From contig DLXL01000543.1 of NCBI GenBank assembly GCA_003448025.1, forward strand, positions 1,192 through 12,977: a DNA stretch of 11,786 nt, read 5' to 3'. The first letter of the stretch is position 1. Each line of letters starts with the position of its first letter. This DNA comes from Saprospirales bacterium (GTDB lineage: Bacteria; Bacteroidota; Bacteroidia; Chitinophagales; Saprospiraceae). Below the pieces are notes generated by a model, which saw nothing but the letters and a program-made list of their open reading frames with translations, did no database searches and was not told the origin of the DNA. A program made the position numbers and the translations under genes. Shown here one piece after another: positions 1 through 7,038 of the stretch.

Positions 1-48
1 GTGTTTGAGTGTTTTGGTGTTTGAGTTTTTGAGTGTTTTAGTGTTTGA
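1..48. repeat. Period-8 GT-rich simple repeat, cut by window edge
   Basis: Six successive 8-base units can be read directly: GTGTTTGA, GTGTTTTG, GTGTTTGA, GTTTTTGA, GTGTTTTA, GTGTTTGA. The decamer GTGTTTGAGT recurs at 1-10, 17-26 and 41-50. The array decays after about base 50 (TTGGCGTTTGG). It starts at base 1, so it probably continues outside the window. Units differ by one or two bases, so this is a degenerate array. There are no unique spacers, which excludes a CRISPR. Its function is unknown. Confidence 0.8.
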
Positions 49-109
49 GTTGGCGTTTGGTTGGGCATAGTCACCACGCATTGGAGGCCTTGTAAGTGTT
101 TTGGTTTAC

Positions 110-134
110 CACTAAAGCACGGAGGGCACTAAAG
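110..134. repeat. Short period-8 array, left flank of palindrome
   Basis: Three units lie in a row: CACTAAAG (110-117), CACGGAGGG (118-126, one base longer) and CACTAAAG (127-134). They resemble, in inverted orientation, the array at 231-253 on the other side of the perfect palindrome. The two arrays could be degenerate outer arms of one larger element of about 150 bases. CACnAAGG-like short repeats are, from general knowledge, common between genes in Bacteroidota and some other phyla; I cannot check their frequency here. Confidence 0.6.
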
Positions 135-147
135 TATGATTTTTTGC

Positions 148-228
148 GGATTTCGGGTGGTTATACTTATTACTGACGGGGTGACTGCCAGTCACCCCGT
201 CAGTAATAAGTATAACCACCCGAAATCC
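148..228. repeat. Perfect 39-bp inverted repeat with 3-base loop
   Basis: Bases 148-186 are the exact reverse complement of 190-228, leaving only GCC (187-189) as loop. All 39 pairs match, and the pairing stops abruptly at 147/229. The hairpin begins 25 bases beyond the stop codon of the dehydrogenase gene, so any read-through transcript of the operon would carry it. It is far longer than an intrinsic terminator stem. It also lacks a T-run on either side: the minus-strand exit reads GCAAAAAATC and the plus-strand exit reads AGCTTCGCG. It could block 3' exonucleases, be a palindromic mobile unit, or be cut by a double-strand-specific RNase. Perfect arms imply recent origin or active maintenance. 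Confidence 0.9.
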
Positions 229-230
229 AG

Positions 231-253
231 CTTCGCGCCTTTGCGCCTTCGTG
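231..253 (-). repeat. Short period-8 array, right flank of palindrome
   Basis: Read on the minus strand the units are CACGAAGG (253-246), CGCAAAGG (245-238) and CGCGAAG (237-231). The array starts directly after the TGA stop codon of the dehydrogenase gene (256-254) and ends two bases before the perfect palindrome. It mirrors the CACTAAAG array at 110-134 in inverted orientation. The two arrays and the palindrome may be one inserted element whose edge fell at the end of the gene. Confidence 0.6.
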
Positions 254-1327
254 TCACCCTTCGAGTCTTACCACCACTTTTCCTTGTGTCTTCCCCGTGC
301 GGAACAGCCTTACGGCCTCGGGTAGTTGCTCAAACGGGAAGGTATGCCCTACGTGCGGTGGATCAAGTTTCAATAATTCAAGTTCATGTAACAACCGGTG
401 CATGAGATGGGCATTTTCATACAACCAGATCAGATTGAAGCCCATTACACCGCGGTTGGTTTCGATGAGTCGCTGTGGATCCACCTTGGGACGTGTGAAA
501 AAATGCCTGAGCAGGTGGAGTTTTTTAGGCTTATCTGTGGAGGTAGCATAGCGGGCAGAGCCGAATACCACCGCTCTGCCCATGGGCGCAAGCATATTAA
601 AAGGGATACTGAAAAACGGGCCGCCAACACTATCCAATAATAAATGCAAGGGGCGATCCTCCAGCGCTTCTTTCAATTGTGCTTCAAAGTCTTTTCCCCG
701 CACAATCACGCGGTCATACCCTTGTGCCAAGGCGAAATTTACTTTGCTGGCACTGCCCACCGATCCGATGGTAAAACAGTCATAGGCCCGGGCAATCTTC
801 AGGGCTTGTAGTCCAACACCACCAACGGCGCTGTGGATCAATAGGTTGTGTCCGGGCTCCATGGCGCCCAGCGTCAGCATACCGTAATAAGCCGTGAGCG
901 TTTGCACCAGATAGGCCGCGCCCGTGGGGAAATCCCAGTCTTCAGGTAGAGGTATAGCGTAGCGGGCATCAATATTCAAATGTGAGGTATAAGCGCCAAA
1001 GCGGGTAACGCCCATCACCCGGTCGCCGGGGTGCAGGTGTGTGACCCCGGTCCCGGCTTTTTCCACCACACCTGCATACTCCAGTCCGGGCGTGAACTCG
1101 CCTTTAGGCGTAGCGCCATACAATCCCCAGATGGCAAATACATCGGCAAAATTCAAACCGATGGCTTTCACAGCAATTTGTACCTCCCCGGGTGCAGGGT
1201 CTGGAAGGGTAAATGATTTGAGGGTGAGGTTGGCCAGATTGCCGGCGGTGAGGGAGTAGTGTTGCGGGTTCAAATTGATGAGGGTTGATTTCGTGATTTT
1301 TTGACAGGTCAACCATCGGCTGGTCAA
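254..1327 (-). CDS. VAT-1-like zinc-less MDR dehydrogenase (NAD(P)H:quinone oxidoreductase type)
   Basis: This is a medium-chain dehydrogenase/reductase without the zinc ligands of alcohol dehydrogenases. It is probably a cytosolic NADPH-dependent quinone or enone reductase; the substrate is unknown. Numbering from the TTG at 1327 (357 aa), visible marks are GLNFADVFAIWGLY (57-70), GDRVMGVTRFGAY (101-113), the Rossmann nucleotide-binding segment HSAVGGVGLQALKIA (165-179), LLDSVGG (230-236) and VMGFNLIWL (294-302, typical of VAT-1 relatives). It ends in the family-type tail GKTQGKVVVRLEG. There is no in-frame ATG before the conserved core; the preceding in-frame stop is the TAA of the PorP/SprF gene. 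TTG at 1327, 1312 or 1273 are candidates, and homologues usually begin close to 'YSLTAGN', which favours 1273. An out-of-frame ATG at 1316 would join the main frame if the T6 run at 1297-1302 were one base shorter. It follows the PorP/SprF gene after 51 bases, so co-transcription is likely, but a functional link is not evident. Confidence 0.87.
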   Translation of the reverse strand: MTSRWLTCQKITKSTLINLNPQHYSLTAGNLANLTLKSFTLPDPAPGEVQIAVKAIGLNFADVFAIWGLYGATPKGEFTPGLEYAGVVEKAGTGVTHLHPGDRVMGVTRFGAYTSHLNIDARYAIPLPEDWDFPTGAAYLVQTLTAYYGMLTLGAMEPGHNLLIHSAVGGVGLQALKIARAYDCFTIGSVGSASKVNFALAQGYDRVIVRGKDFEAQLKEALEDRPLHLLLDSVGGPFFSIPFNMLAPMGRAVVFGSARYATSTDKPKKLHLLRHFFTRPKVDPQRLIETNRGVMGFNLIWLYENAHLMHRLLHELELLKLDPPHVGHTFPFEQLPEAVRLFRTGKTQGKVVVRLEG

Positions 1328-1378
1328 CTTGTCGCGACGAAGTTCTGAAAAGGCAGTCTGCCGGACAAAGCCTGCGGC

Positions 1379-2419
1379 TTAATATCCTGAACAAACAATA
1401 CAGCGGTCGGATTTGCCGAAGCTGGTCTGGAATACGATTTCCAGGCCTCCAGCAAAACGGGATCGCGTGCGCGCAACGTCAACATCGTAGGAAATGATGG
1501 TAGAGAACCGGTCGTTACCCAGTTGTATGGCAGGAACAATGGTATTTACAGAGAACGATGAACCAGGCAAACTGCCTCCCCGGAGATAGGCGCCGGCAGT
1601 CATCTTCATGCCTGTTTGTCCGGAAAAACCAGTTTGATAAAATACTCCTGCCATCGTTTGCCATTGTTTACTGTTGGAACCGGTTACCGATTGTCTGCGG
1701 TATAGTACCCTCCCATGCAGGTTTTGTCCGAATGCTTTTGTCTTCCAAAGAGAACAGGTGCCATACAGGACCATCCCAACCCCAAGCCTGTTTTCATCTC
1801 CTTGCAGCGAGTATATGGGTTTGTTTAAATGGCGCCATGACATTCCGGCCGACCACCCCTGCTTATTGTTGTACAAAACAAATCCTGCCGAAAGATCCGG
1901 TTGGAGGATATTGTCGCGAAGAAAATTTTCACCGTTACTGTTAGACGGGGCATAAGCGCCGTTCTGAAATTGTTCGTCAAATTTCAGTTTTTCCGGATGG
2001 ATGCCCATGGCCAGTCCACCCAAACTGCCACCCACTGCGGCGAAGGTCTCCTCGCCCAGATGTTGATGGTAGGCTGCGCTTAACATTCCGTTGCTGTTGT
2101 AAAAGTACCCGAGTGGACTGAAGTCGTGTTGCAGCCCGATACCGAGAGCGTAAAAGTTCTTTTTACTGTTCTGCAAGCAGAATCGCATATCTGCTAATAC
2201 AGCGGCGCCTTGATAGGAATGCTGATTGATGAGGTTATCCCATTGCCCCCGGTACAATGACGCAATCCTGGTGCGGTGTACCGATCCGCTACCGGTGGCT
2301 CCGGGATTAAGCAACTGAGGCATCTGTATGCTGTTGGCAAAATGATAGTCCTGTCCCCAGCCGGCCAGTGGGGCAGTTACAAGGAGCATTAATCGTAGAA
2401 AAGTGCGCATGTTGTTCAT
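1379..2419 (-). CDS. PorP/SprF-family type IX secretion system membrane protein
   Basis: The 346-residue product fits the PorP/SprF family: outer-membrane beta-barrel-like proteins needed for export or anchoring of specific T9SS substrates with type B sorting domains. A signal peptide is plain (MRTFLRLMLLVTAPLAGWGQ, cleavage near residue 22-23). The mature start has the family signature NSIQMPQLLNPGATG (29-43), followed by YRGQWDNL (56-63) and SYQGAAVLADMRF (68-80). SAGMSWRHLNKP (190-201) and the C-terminal GGLEIVFQTSF (324-334) also match the family. The tail GKSDRCIVCSGY replaces the CPR-type ending often seen in relatives. ATG at 2419 overlaps the TGA of giant gene B (ATGA), implying translational coupling; a second ATG three codons in (2410) would also keep the signal peptide. 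By position it should be the dedicated partner of the two giant proteins upstream, as SprF is for SprB in Flavobacterium johnsoniae. Confidence 0.93.
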   Translation of the reverse strand: MNNMRTFLRLMLLVTAPLAGWGQDYHFANSIQMPQLLNPGATGSGSVHRTRIASLYRGQWDNLINQHSYQGAAVLADMRFCLQNSKKNFYALGIGLQHDFSPLGYFYNSNGMLSAAYHQHLGEETFAAVGGSLGGLAMGIHPEKLKFDEQFQNGAYAPSNSNGENFLRDNILQPDLSAGFVLYNNKQGWSAGMSWRHLNKPIYSLQGDENRLGVGMVLYGTCSLWKTKAFGQNLHGRVLYRRQSVTGSNSKQWQTMAGVFYQTGFSGQTGMKMTAGAYLRGGSLPGSSFSVNTIVPAIQLGNDRFSTIISYDVDVARTRSRFAGGLEIVFQTSFGKSDRCIVCSGY

Positions 2420-5400
2420 CTTATTAATTGTAAAGTGCCCACAAAGGCTTTGACCACGCCATCAGGGAAGGTAATAGAAACGGTAGCCCGATAGGAACCC
2501 GCCTCGGCTTTTTCCCCTCTGAATTGCCCGTCCCAGCCGAATCGGCGGTCTTCCGGGGTTGCCTGATCCTTCCCATCCAGTTGGTCAATGTCAAATACAG
2601 TTTCATTGTATTTGTCGAAGATCCGGAAATAGTTGATCCGCAATGCCTCCGGGAAATTGCTTCTGAGATAAAACACATCATTGACGCCGTCATTATTGGG
2701 AGTGAAGGCATTCGGAATGAACAGCGTAGCACCGTAGTCAATACTCAGGTCAATTCTGACTGTATCGGTTTTGGTGCATCCGTTATTATCAGTAGCTGTA
2801 ACGGTGTAAATAACGGGCTGGATTGGCCTGGAGACCGGGTTAGTTATGGAGGAGTCGCTCAGCCAGATGGCTGGTTCCCAAAGAAAGTCGACATCGGTTT
2901 TATTCACTTTGGCGGAAAGTGGGGCAAATTCGCCCATTACCAGCGAAAAATAATCCTCTTCAACACCAAGTTGCAGTTCGTTTATCGGCAGCACGTGTAT
3001 CATGGTATCCTGAACGCATCCTTCGTTACTCTCAGCACTAATGGTATAGGCGCCGGGAAGCAAGCTATGATGTTCTGACCCGGTGGCATTGTAGTTGGGA
3101 CCATTCACGATCAGCCAATTTTGAGGAGCTGTAAGCGCCACCAGATCTGTACCCAGGGCGGCAGTACAGTTCAATAGGGTATTAACCGTAAGGTCTGGCA
3201 GAGGCAGCACCTCAAAATTGATATGAGCTGTATCAGGGCATATTCCATCATTTAAGGTATAGAAGGTGGCGGTATAGCTGCCTGCCTGGTCAAAGGTTCT
3301 TTCAAAAGTGAAGTCATCGGAGGAATAGCCGTCACTTATTGCCCACTTTACCGTGGTAGCTCCTGTTGCCTGACTGAGGAAGAGGGCGGTTGCTGGCGCA
3401 CATGCCTGTGGCAAGTTGAAGGTGAACAGGGCTTCAGGAACGGTTCTGACCATCACTTCAACGGTATCGGCGGCCAGGCATCCTTCCGGAGAAATCACGG
3501 TGAGGATGGCAGAATAGTTGCCCTGAGAGGGGTATGCATAGGTTTGGGTGCATCCTTCAGCAGAGGTTCCATCACCAAATTGCCAGGAGCAGATAGCTTG
3601 CGGATGGTTGCCGGAACCTTGAAAATAAGTGCTGGAGAAGGTGCATACCGAATCGGGCGCGGTGGCATGTGCTGTTGGGTTTTCATATATGGTCAGGCTT
3701 CCCGATGTGGTGCTTTCACAACCGCGCTGGGTAATTGCCCGCGCAAAGGGCGTATAGGTGCCAGGATTGGTAAAGTGGTGGGCTATGTTTCTTTGCCAGG
3801 TAGAGTCGCCATCACCAAACCACAACTGAATGCCGGGCGCAACCGAATTCACCCAAAAGTTGACGGGTTCTCCCGGACAATTCTGTTGGTCGTGAATAAG
3901 CTCAATATCCGGGAGGGGATAAACTGTAACCGGAAGTTTTACACTGTCATAGCCACAGCCATAGGCAAAAAGCGTAATAATGTATTGTCCGGGTTCCGCG
4001 AAATGGACCAATATCGTATCCCCAGAATACTGTTCACCGGTGGATACTTCCCATGCAATGTCGGCGCCCGGGGTGGCAAAATTGATCATCTGTGCCAAAA
4101 CCCCTTCGCATAAACGTGTGGTATCCGGCAGCCCAGCCAAAGCGGTTACATCAGGAGGGTGTACGATGATTTGTTGAATTGCTGTGTCGGAGCCGCAAAG
4201 GTTGGATGATACAAGCATGATTCCAACAGTATCGGGATGATCGCCTGTAAACAATTGAAATTGGGTTGGCTGATCGAAAGTGCCCGTATACTGATGCCCA
4301 TTGGAAACATAGTAGGTATGCTGAAGTGGGTTGCCATAACTACCCAGAGAAAGGGTTGCACTACTTCCAGAGCAGGGCTCATTGAAATCTACTTCAAAAA
4401 TGGCCCTTGGCCTTGGCGCTACTTGTATGGTCTGCTCATATTCGGCTGCTCCACAACCATTGACCATCATTACACGCACCTGGTAACTGGTATCAGTGAC
4501 TCCATCGTAATAGGTAACAGGCGGTGGGTTATATCCGTAGTAGGTTTGCCCGTTTCCAAGATCCCATACATATTGGCGACCATCATTGGGGCTTTGGTTA
4601 TTGAAATAGACGGTTAGAGGAGCACAGCCAGAATCCGGAAATACCTCAAAACGGATGGTTCCCGGTATTTGCGCCGAGGGCACTTCCACCTGGGCGCTAT
4701 CAGTGATGGTACAAAGGGGTTCTCCCGTTAGCGGATTTACGGTAAAGGCGGTATACTGAACCGGATATAAGCCCGGTGCACTGAATTCATGGTCGAGTAG
4801 GCCAAACCCTGAGGTTCCATCGCCCCAATTAATCAGGTATACCACACCTGAGGTGGCATTGGGGATCACCCGAACGGTTTCCCCGCTGCAAATAGTGTCT
4901 TTGTCGAGTTCGAAACCGGCATTGGGCGGCCCGTAAACCGTGAGGGTACGGGTATCCTGATTGCAGGCGTCCGGCAGGGTAGGGTTGATATAGGTGAAGA
5001 GGTATGGGGTATCTATGGAGAGCTGCGTTACATCCACCACATGCCCATTGATGGCAAAGCCACTGAAGAAACCTCCTGGTGAGGCGTTGGTCAATTGTAT
5101 GTTTTGTTCGGTATTACAAACCGCCAGGTCTTCTCCCGCTTCCACCGCATTTCCCGGCGCCACATTCACAATGATGGAGTCGGTACGCCGACAAAGGTCG
5201 AACCCGCGAACGAAAACCAGCAGATAGGATCCAGGTATCACCGGATCAAAGTAATAGCCGTTGGCATTCTGAAAAACATGCTCGCCCTCCCAAAAGCCGA
5301 GAAGCGTGTCGCTTGCCTCCAGGTAAATACGATCGGTACCGGAACACAGGACGGTATCTTTGGTAAAAATCTCCACGTCTTCCGGAGCAATCAATTCCGA

Positions 5401-7038
5401 GACAACGGTTTTGGACACCAGTCCGCAGGAATTGCTGGCAGACGCTGTTATCAGATATGGTCCGAATGCGGCATCCAGATTAATCGGGAAGCTATCGGTA
5501 ACCATGCCATTGATCTCATACGTTAAGGTGGAATCATAAGGCTTTGGAGTGAATTCCGTTTCCAGACAGGCGAGTGAGGGAGTGTCGAGGGCAACCTGCA
5601 GTGGTAACTCTACGGTAAAATGTATGGTATCGGCGCGACGGCAAACGCCGATTCCAATGGACGTAATTACTTCGAATTCACCTGCAGTATTCGGAATAAA
5701 ATATACTCCGGTAGAATCGTTCAAAAAGCTTCCAGACGGCCCAAACCAGGCGCCTGCGGGAAAGGCGAATATTTCAATAGTGTCTGAATCGATACACGCG
5801 GTCACATCTCCGTTGGGAAAAGCGATGGCAATATTGCTTGCAGTCCGCAGCGCAAAAGTGTCGTAGGCGTGTACTTCTCCGCAGAAGTTTTTCATTTCTG
5901 CTTCCAGGAAATAGAAACTGTTGGATAATGGCAGAAACACCGGGAAGGAGTCGTACTCAATACCATTAATCGTATACACCGCCGCGGTATCCAGGGGGAT
6001 TGGTGTATAGGTAATCGCCGTGCAGGTATCTACCTGCGCCTGTAATTTAACCGATGGCGGTTTAATGACATTGACTAGGATGTGTGCATCGTCGTCGGCG
6101 ATACATGTGTTGGTTACCCGGAGATAAATTTTGTATTGCCCGGGTTGTGAAAATTGCATGGCTACAATATTCGTATCCGGTGCTTCAGGATCCGGATACC
6201 AATGCCATCCACCCGAAGGGCCTTCTACATTCCAGGAAAAACTGTTGCTGGAAAAGGAGTTTGCGCCTGTTAGTTGCAGGTACTCCAGCGAGTCGTCCAT
6301 GCAAATATTGTATTCATTTCCAAATACGTTAATGGCATTGTTGGTGGCGGGGGTGATCACGGCATCCGGCGGAGTGGAAACGGTTATGGTGCTGGAAGAG
6401 CAAACCGTATCACAAACGTTCCCAACACAATAGGAGATATTATAAGTGCCGCCGTTTTCAAATACATATCCTAAAGTATCACCGGTATAATACTGGCCAT
6501 CGCCCAAATCCCATACCTCGTAGGTAATGCCGGCCACCGGACAATTGATCAGTCCCCCTCCTCCTGGCACTACGGAGCCCTGAAAGGTAACCCCCTCATT
6601 GGCACATGGATTGGAAGATATTGCAAAGTGTGCCACCGGTGGATTCCGCAATGTCAGGATAAAAGCGCTGTTGGTTGGATCGGCAAGAGTGTCATTCAGA
6701 TAGCTTTGGAGTATAATAGTGTAGGAGTCCTGGAATTCACAAGACCCAAAAAAGGAGGATAGGTTATAAACATGGCTCTGCTCTGCAGGATTTGGACTGC
6801 CAGGCACAATGGTGTTCGGAGAATTGTCGCCCCAGGTTATCTCAAAGTAGGCTATACTGTCCTTGTTTGGATCATTTGGATCAACGATGATGTTGATACA
6901 AACCTCCTCCAGAGGGCCGGTGATGCAGTAAAATTGCACGCCATCGCAAGTGGTAATGGTAGGGTTGTTGTACGACTGAGCAACAAGAACTCCTAAGCCC
7001 CCCACAAGGCAGAGTATGGTCAAAACAAGTTTTTTCAT
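2416..7038 (-). CDS. Giant T9SS-exported PKD/Ig-like surface protein B (type B sorting domain)
   Basis: A 1540-residue secreted multidomain protein, probably an adhesin or cell-surface filament component. Signal peptide MKKLVLTILCLVGGLGVLVAQ (1-21) is followed by an N-terminal module (23-135, with WGDNS at 69-73 and PTNSAFILTLRNPP at 121-134) and PKD-like units at about 136-222 and 223-328. Two copies of a DSFP module follow (about 330-476 and 481-627), then an AGEDLAVC unit (632-705). Further PKD/Ig-like units run from about 706 to 1434 (WGDGTSG 738-744, PDSGCAPLTVYF 801-812, WQFGDGTSAEGC 1152-1163), and a type B C-terminal domain closes the protein (1440-1540, FIPNAFTPNNDGVND). The frame stays open to 7158, but ATG 7038 is chosen: it opens a perfect signal peptide, is preceded by AGG, and overlaps the TAA of gene A as TAATG. 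Its end overlaps the PorP/SprF start by four bases. The many regularly placed cysteines suggest disulfide-stabilised modules. No catalytic domain is seen. Confidence 0.92.
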   Translation of the reverse strand: MKKLVLTILCLVGGLGVLVAQSYNNPTITTCDGVQFYCITGPLEEVCINIIVDPNDPNKDSIAYFEITWGDNSPNTIVPGSPNPAEQSHVYNLSSFFGSCEFQDSYTIILQSYLNDTLADPTNSAFILTLRNPPVAHFAISSNPCANEGVTFQGSVVPGGGGLINCPVAGITYEVWDLGDGQYYTGDTLGYVFENGGTYNISYCVGNVCDTVCSSSTITVSTPPDAVITPATNNAINVFGNEYNICMDDSLEYLQLTGANSFSSNSFSWNVEGPSGGWHWYPDPEAPDTNIVAMQFSQPGQYKIYLRVTNTCIADDDAHILVNVIKPPSVKLQAQVDTCTAITYTPIPLDTAAVYTINGIEYDSFPVFLPLSNSFYFLEAEMKNFCGEVHAYDTFALRTASNIAIAFPNGDVTACIDSDTIEIFAFPAGAWFGPSGSFLNDSTGVYFIPNTAGEFEVITSIGIGVCRRADTIHFTVELPLQVALDTPSLACLETEFTPKPYDSTLTYEINGMVTDSFPINLDAAFGPYLITASASNSCGLVSKTVVSELIAPEDVEIFTKDTVLCSGTDRIYLEASDTLLGFWEGEHVFQNANGYYFDPVIPGSYLLVFVRGFDLCRRTDSIIVNVAPGNAVEAGEDLAVCNTEQNIQLTNASPGGFFSGFAINGHVVDVTQLSIDTPYLFTYINPTLPDACNQDTRTLTVYGPPNAGFELDKDTICSGETVRVIPNATSGVVYLINWGDGTSGFGLLDHEFSAPGLYPVQYTAFTVNPLTGEPLCTITDSAQVEVPSAQIPGTIRFEVFPDSGCAPLTVYFNNQSPNDGRQYVWDLGNGQTYYGYNPPPVTYYDGVTDTSYQVRVMMVNGCGAAEYEQTIQVAPRPRAIFEVDFNEPCSGSSATLSLGSYGNPLQHTYYVSNGHQYTGTFDQPTQFQLFTGDHPDTVGIMLVSSNLCGSDTAIQQIIVHPPDVTALAGLPDTTRLCEGVLAQMINFATPGADIAWEVSTGEQYSGDTILVHFAEPGQYIITLFAYGCGYDSVKLPVTVYPLPDIELIHDQQNCPGEPVNFWVNSVAPGIQLWFGDGDSTWQRNIAHHFTNPGTYTPFARAITQRGCESTTSGSLTIYENPTAHATAPDSVCTFSSTYFQGSGNHPQAICSWQFGDGTSAEGCTQTYAYPSQGNYSAILTVISPEGCLAADTVEVMVRTVPEALFTFNLPQACAPATALFLSQATGATTVKWAISDGYSSDDFTFERTFDQAGSYTATFYTLNDGICPDTAHINFEVLPLPDLTVNTLLNCTAALGTDLVALTAPQNWLIVNGPNYNATGSEHHSLLPGAYTISAESNEGCVQDTMIHVLPINELQLGVEEDYFSLVMGEFAPLSAKVNKTDVDFLWEPAIWLSDSSITNPVSRPIQPVIYTVTATDNNGCTKTDTVRIDLSIDYGATLFIPNAFTPNNDGVNDVFYLRSNFPEALRINYFRIFDKYNETVFDIDQLDGKDQATPEDRRFGWDGQFRGEKAEAGSYRATVSITFPDGVVKAFVGTLQLIR
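2419..2721 (-). other. Type B T9SS C-terminal sorting domain of protein B
   Basis: Residues 1440-1540 of protein B form the gliding-motility-associated C-terminal domain (CHU_C type). Visible marks are FIPNAFTPNNDGVNDVFYLR near the start, then YFRIFDKYNETVFD, FGWDGQFRGEKAEAGSY and the closing GTLQLIR. In this family the domain directs export through the T9SS and is expected to need a cognate PorP/SprF protein; that gene follows immediately. The domain is collinear with its counterpart in protein A and ends in the same seven residues. Confidence 0.92.
5158..5598 (-). repeat. Protein B, DSFP module copy 2
   Basis: Residues about 481-627 of protein B repeat the layout of residues 330-476. The shared order is D-x(3)-x-C, then an FTPKPYD segment, YEINGMVTDSFP (507-518), an SNSCG segment, EDVEIFTKDTVLC (553-565), and PGSYLLVFVRGFDLCRRTDS near the end. 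The copy boundaries are estimated by eye from these anchors. I do not recognise the module as a standard PKD domain. It is probably two small beta-sandwiches duplicated as one block. Confidence 0.72.
5611..6051 (-). repeat. Protein B, DSFP module copy 1
   Basis: Residues about 330-476 of protein B carry DTCTAITYTPIPLD (337-350), VYTINGIEYDSFPVFLP (354-370), a KNFCGE segment, then GVCRRADTIHF (464-474). The same anchors recur in copy 2 and in both copies in protein A. The block duplication therefore predates, or was copied along with, the duplication of the whole gene. Confidence 0.72.

Larger units (their letters stand above)
1..253. other. Intergenic region without a gene, rich in short-period repeats
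   Basis: I see no credible coding region here. Open frames on the plus strand run through the palindrome and have no family resemblance. The stretch holds a period-8 GT-rich simple repeat cut by the window edge (1-48), a second short period-8 array (110-134), a perfect long inverted repeat (148-228) and a third period-8 array (231-253). The third array touches the stop codon of the dehydrogenase gene. The region is therefore the downstream flank of the minus-strand operon. Whatever lies further left is outside the window. Confidence 0.75.

Noticed and set aside
1..50. CRISPR array
   Set aside because: The units are only 8 bases, run directly into each other and have no spacers.
148..228. Classical intrinsic terminator
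   Set aside because: The stem is 39 bp and perfect, and neither exit strand has a T-run. It may still stop or protect transcripts, but it does not have terminator form.
136..405. Plus-strand frame of 89 codons running through the palindrome
   Set aside because: It consists of the inverted repeat and the antisense of the dehydrogenase end; there is no sign of a gene.
1352..1362. Small hairpin GGCAGTCTGCC between the PorP/SprF gene and the dehydrogenase
   Set aside because: The stem is at most four pairs with a three-base loop, too weak to call a terminator within the operon.
1104..1394. Minus-strand 96-codon frame overlapping the dehydrogenase start
   Set aside because: It overlaps the dehydrogenase in another frame, and its translation has no recognisable features. 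Only its internal ATG at 1316 is of interest, and that is reported as a possible start of the dehydrogenase.
2524..3078. Plus-strand open frame of 184 codons
   Set aside because: It is fully antisense to the C-terminal part of protein B, with no family resemblance; a shadow of that gene.
3544..4113. Plus-strand open frame of 189 codons
   Set aside because: It is antisense to PKD modules of protein B. The composition looks like a reverse translation shadow, and there is no promoter or ribosome site.
5095..5526. Plus-strand open frame of 143 codons
   Set aside because: It is antisense to the DSFP module region of protein B and resembles no protein family I know.
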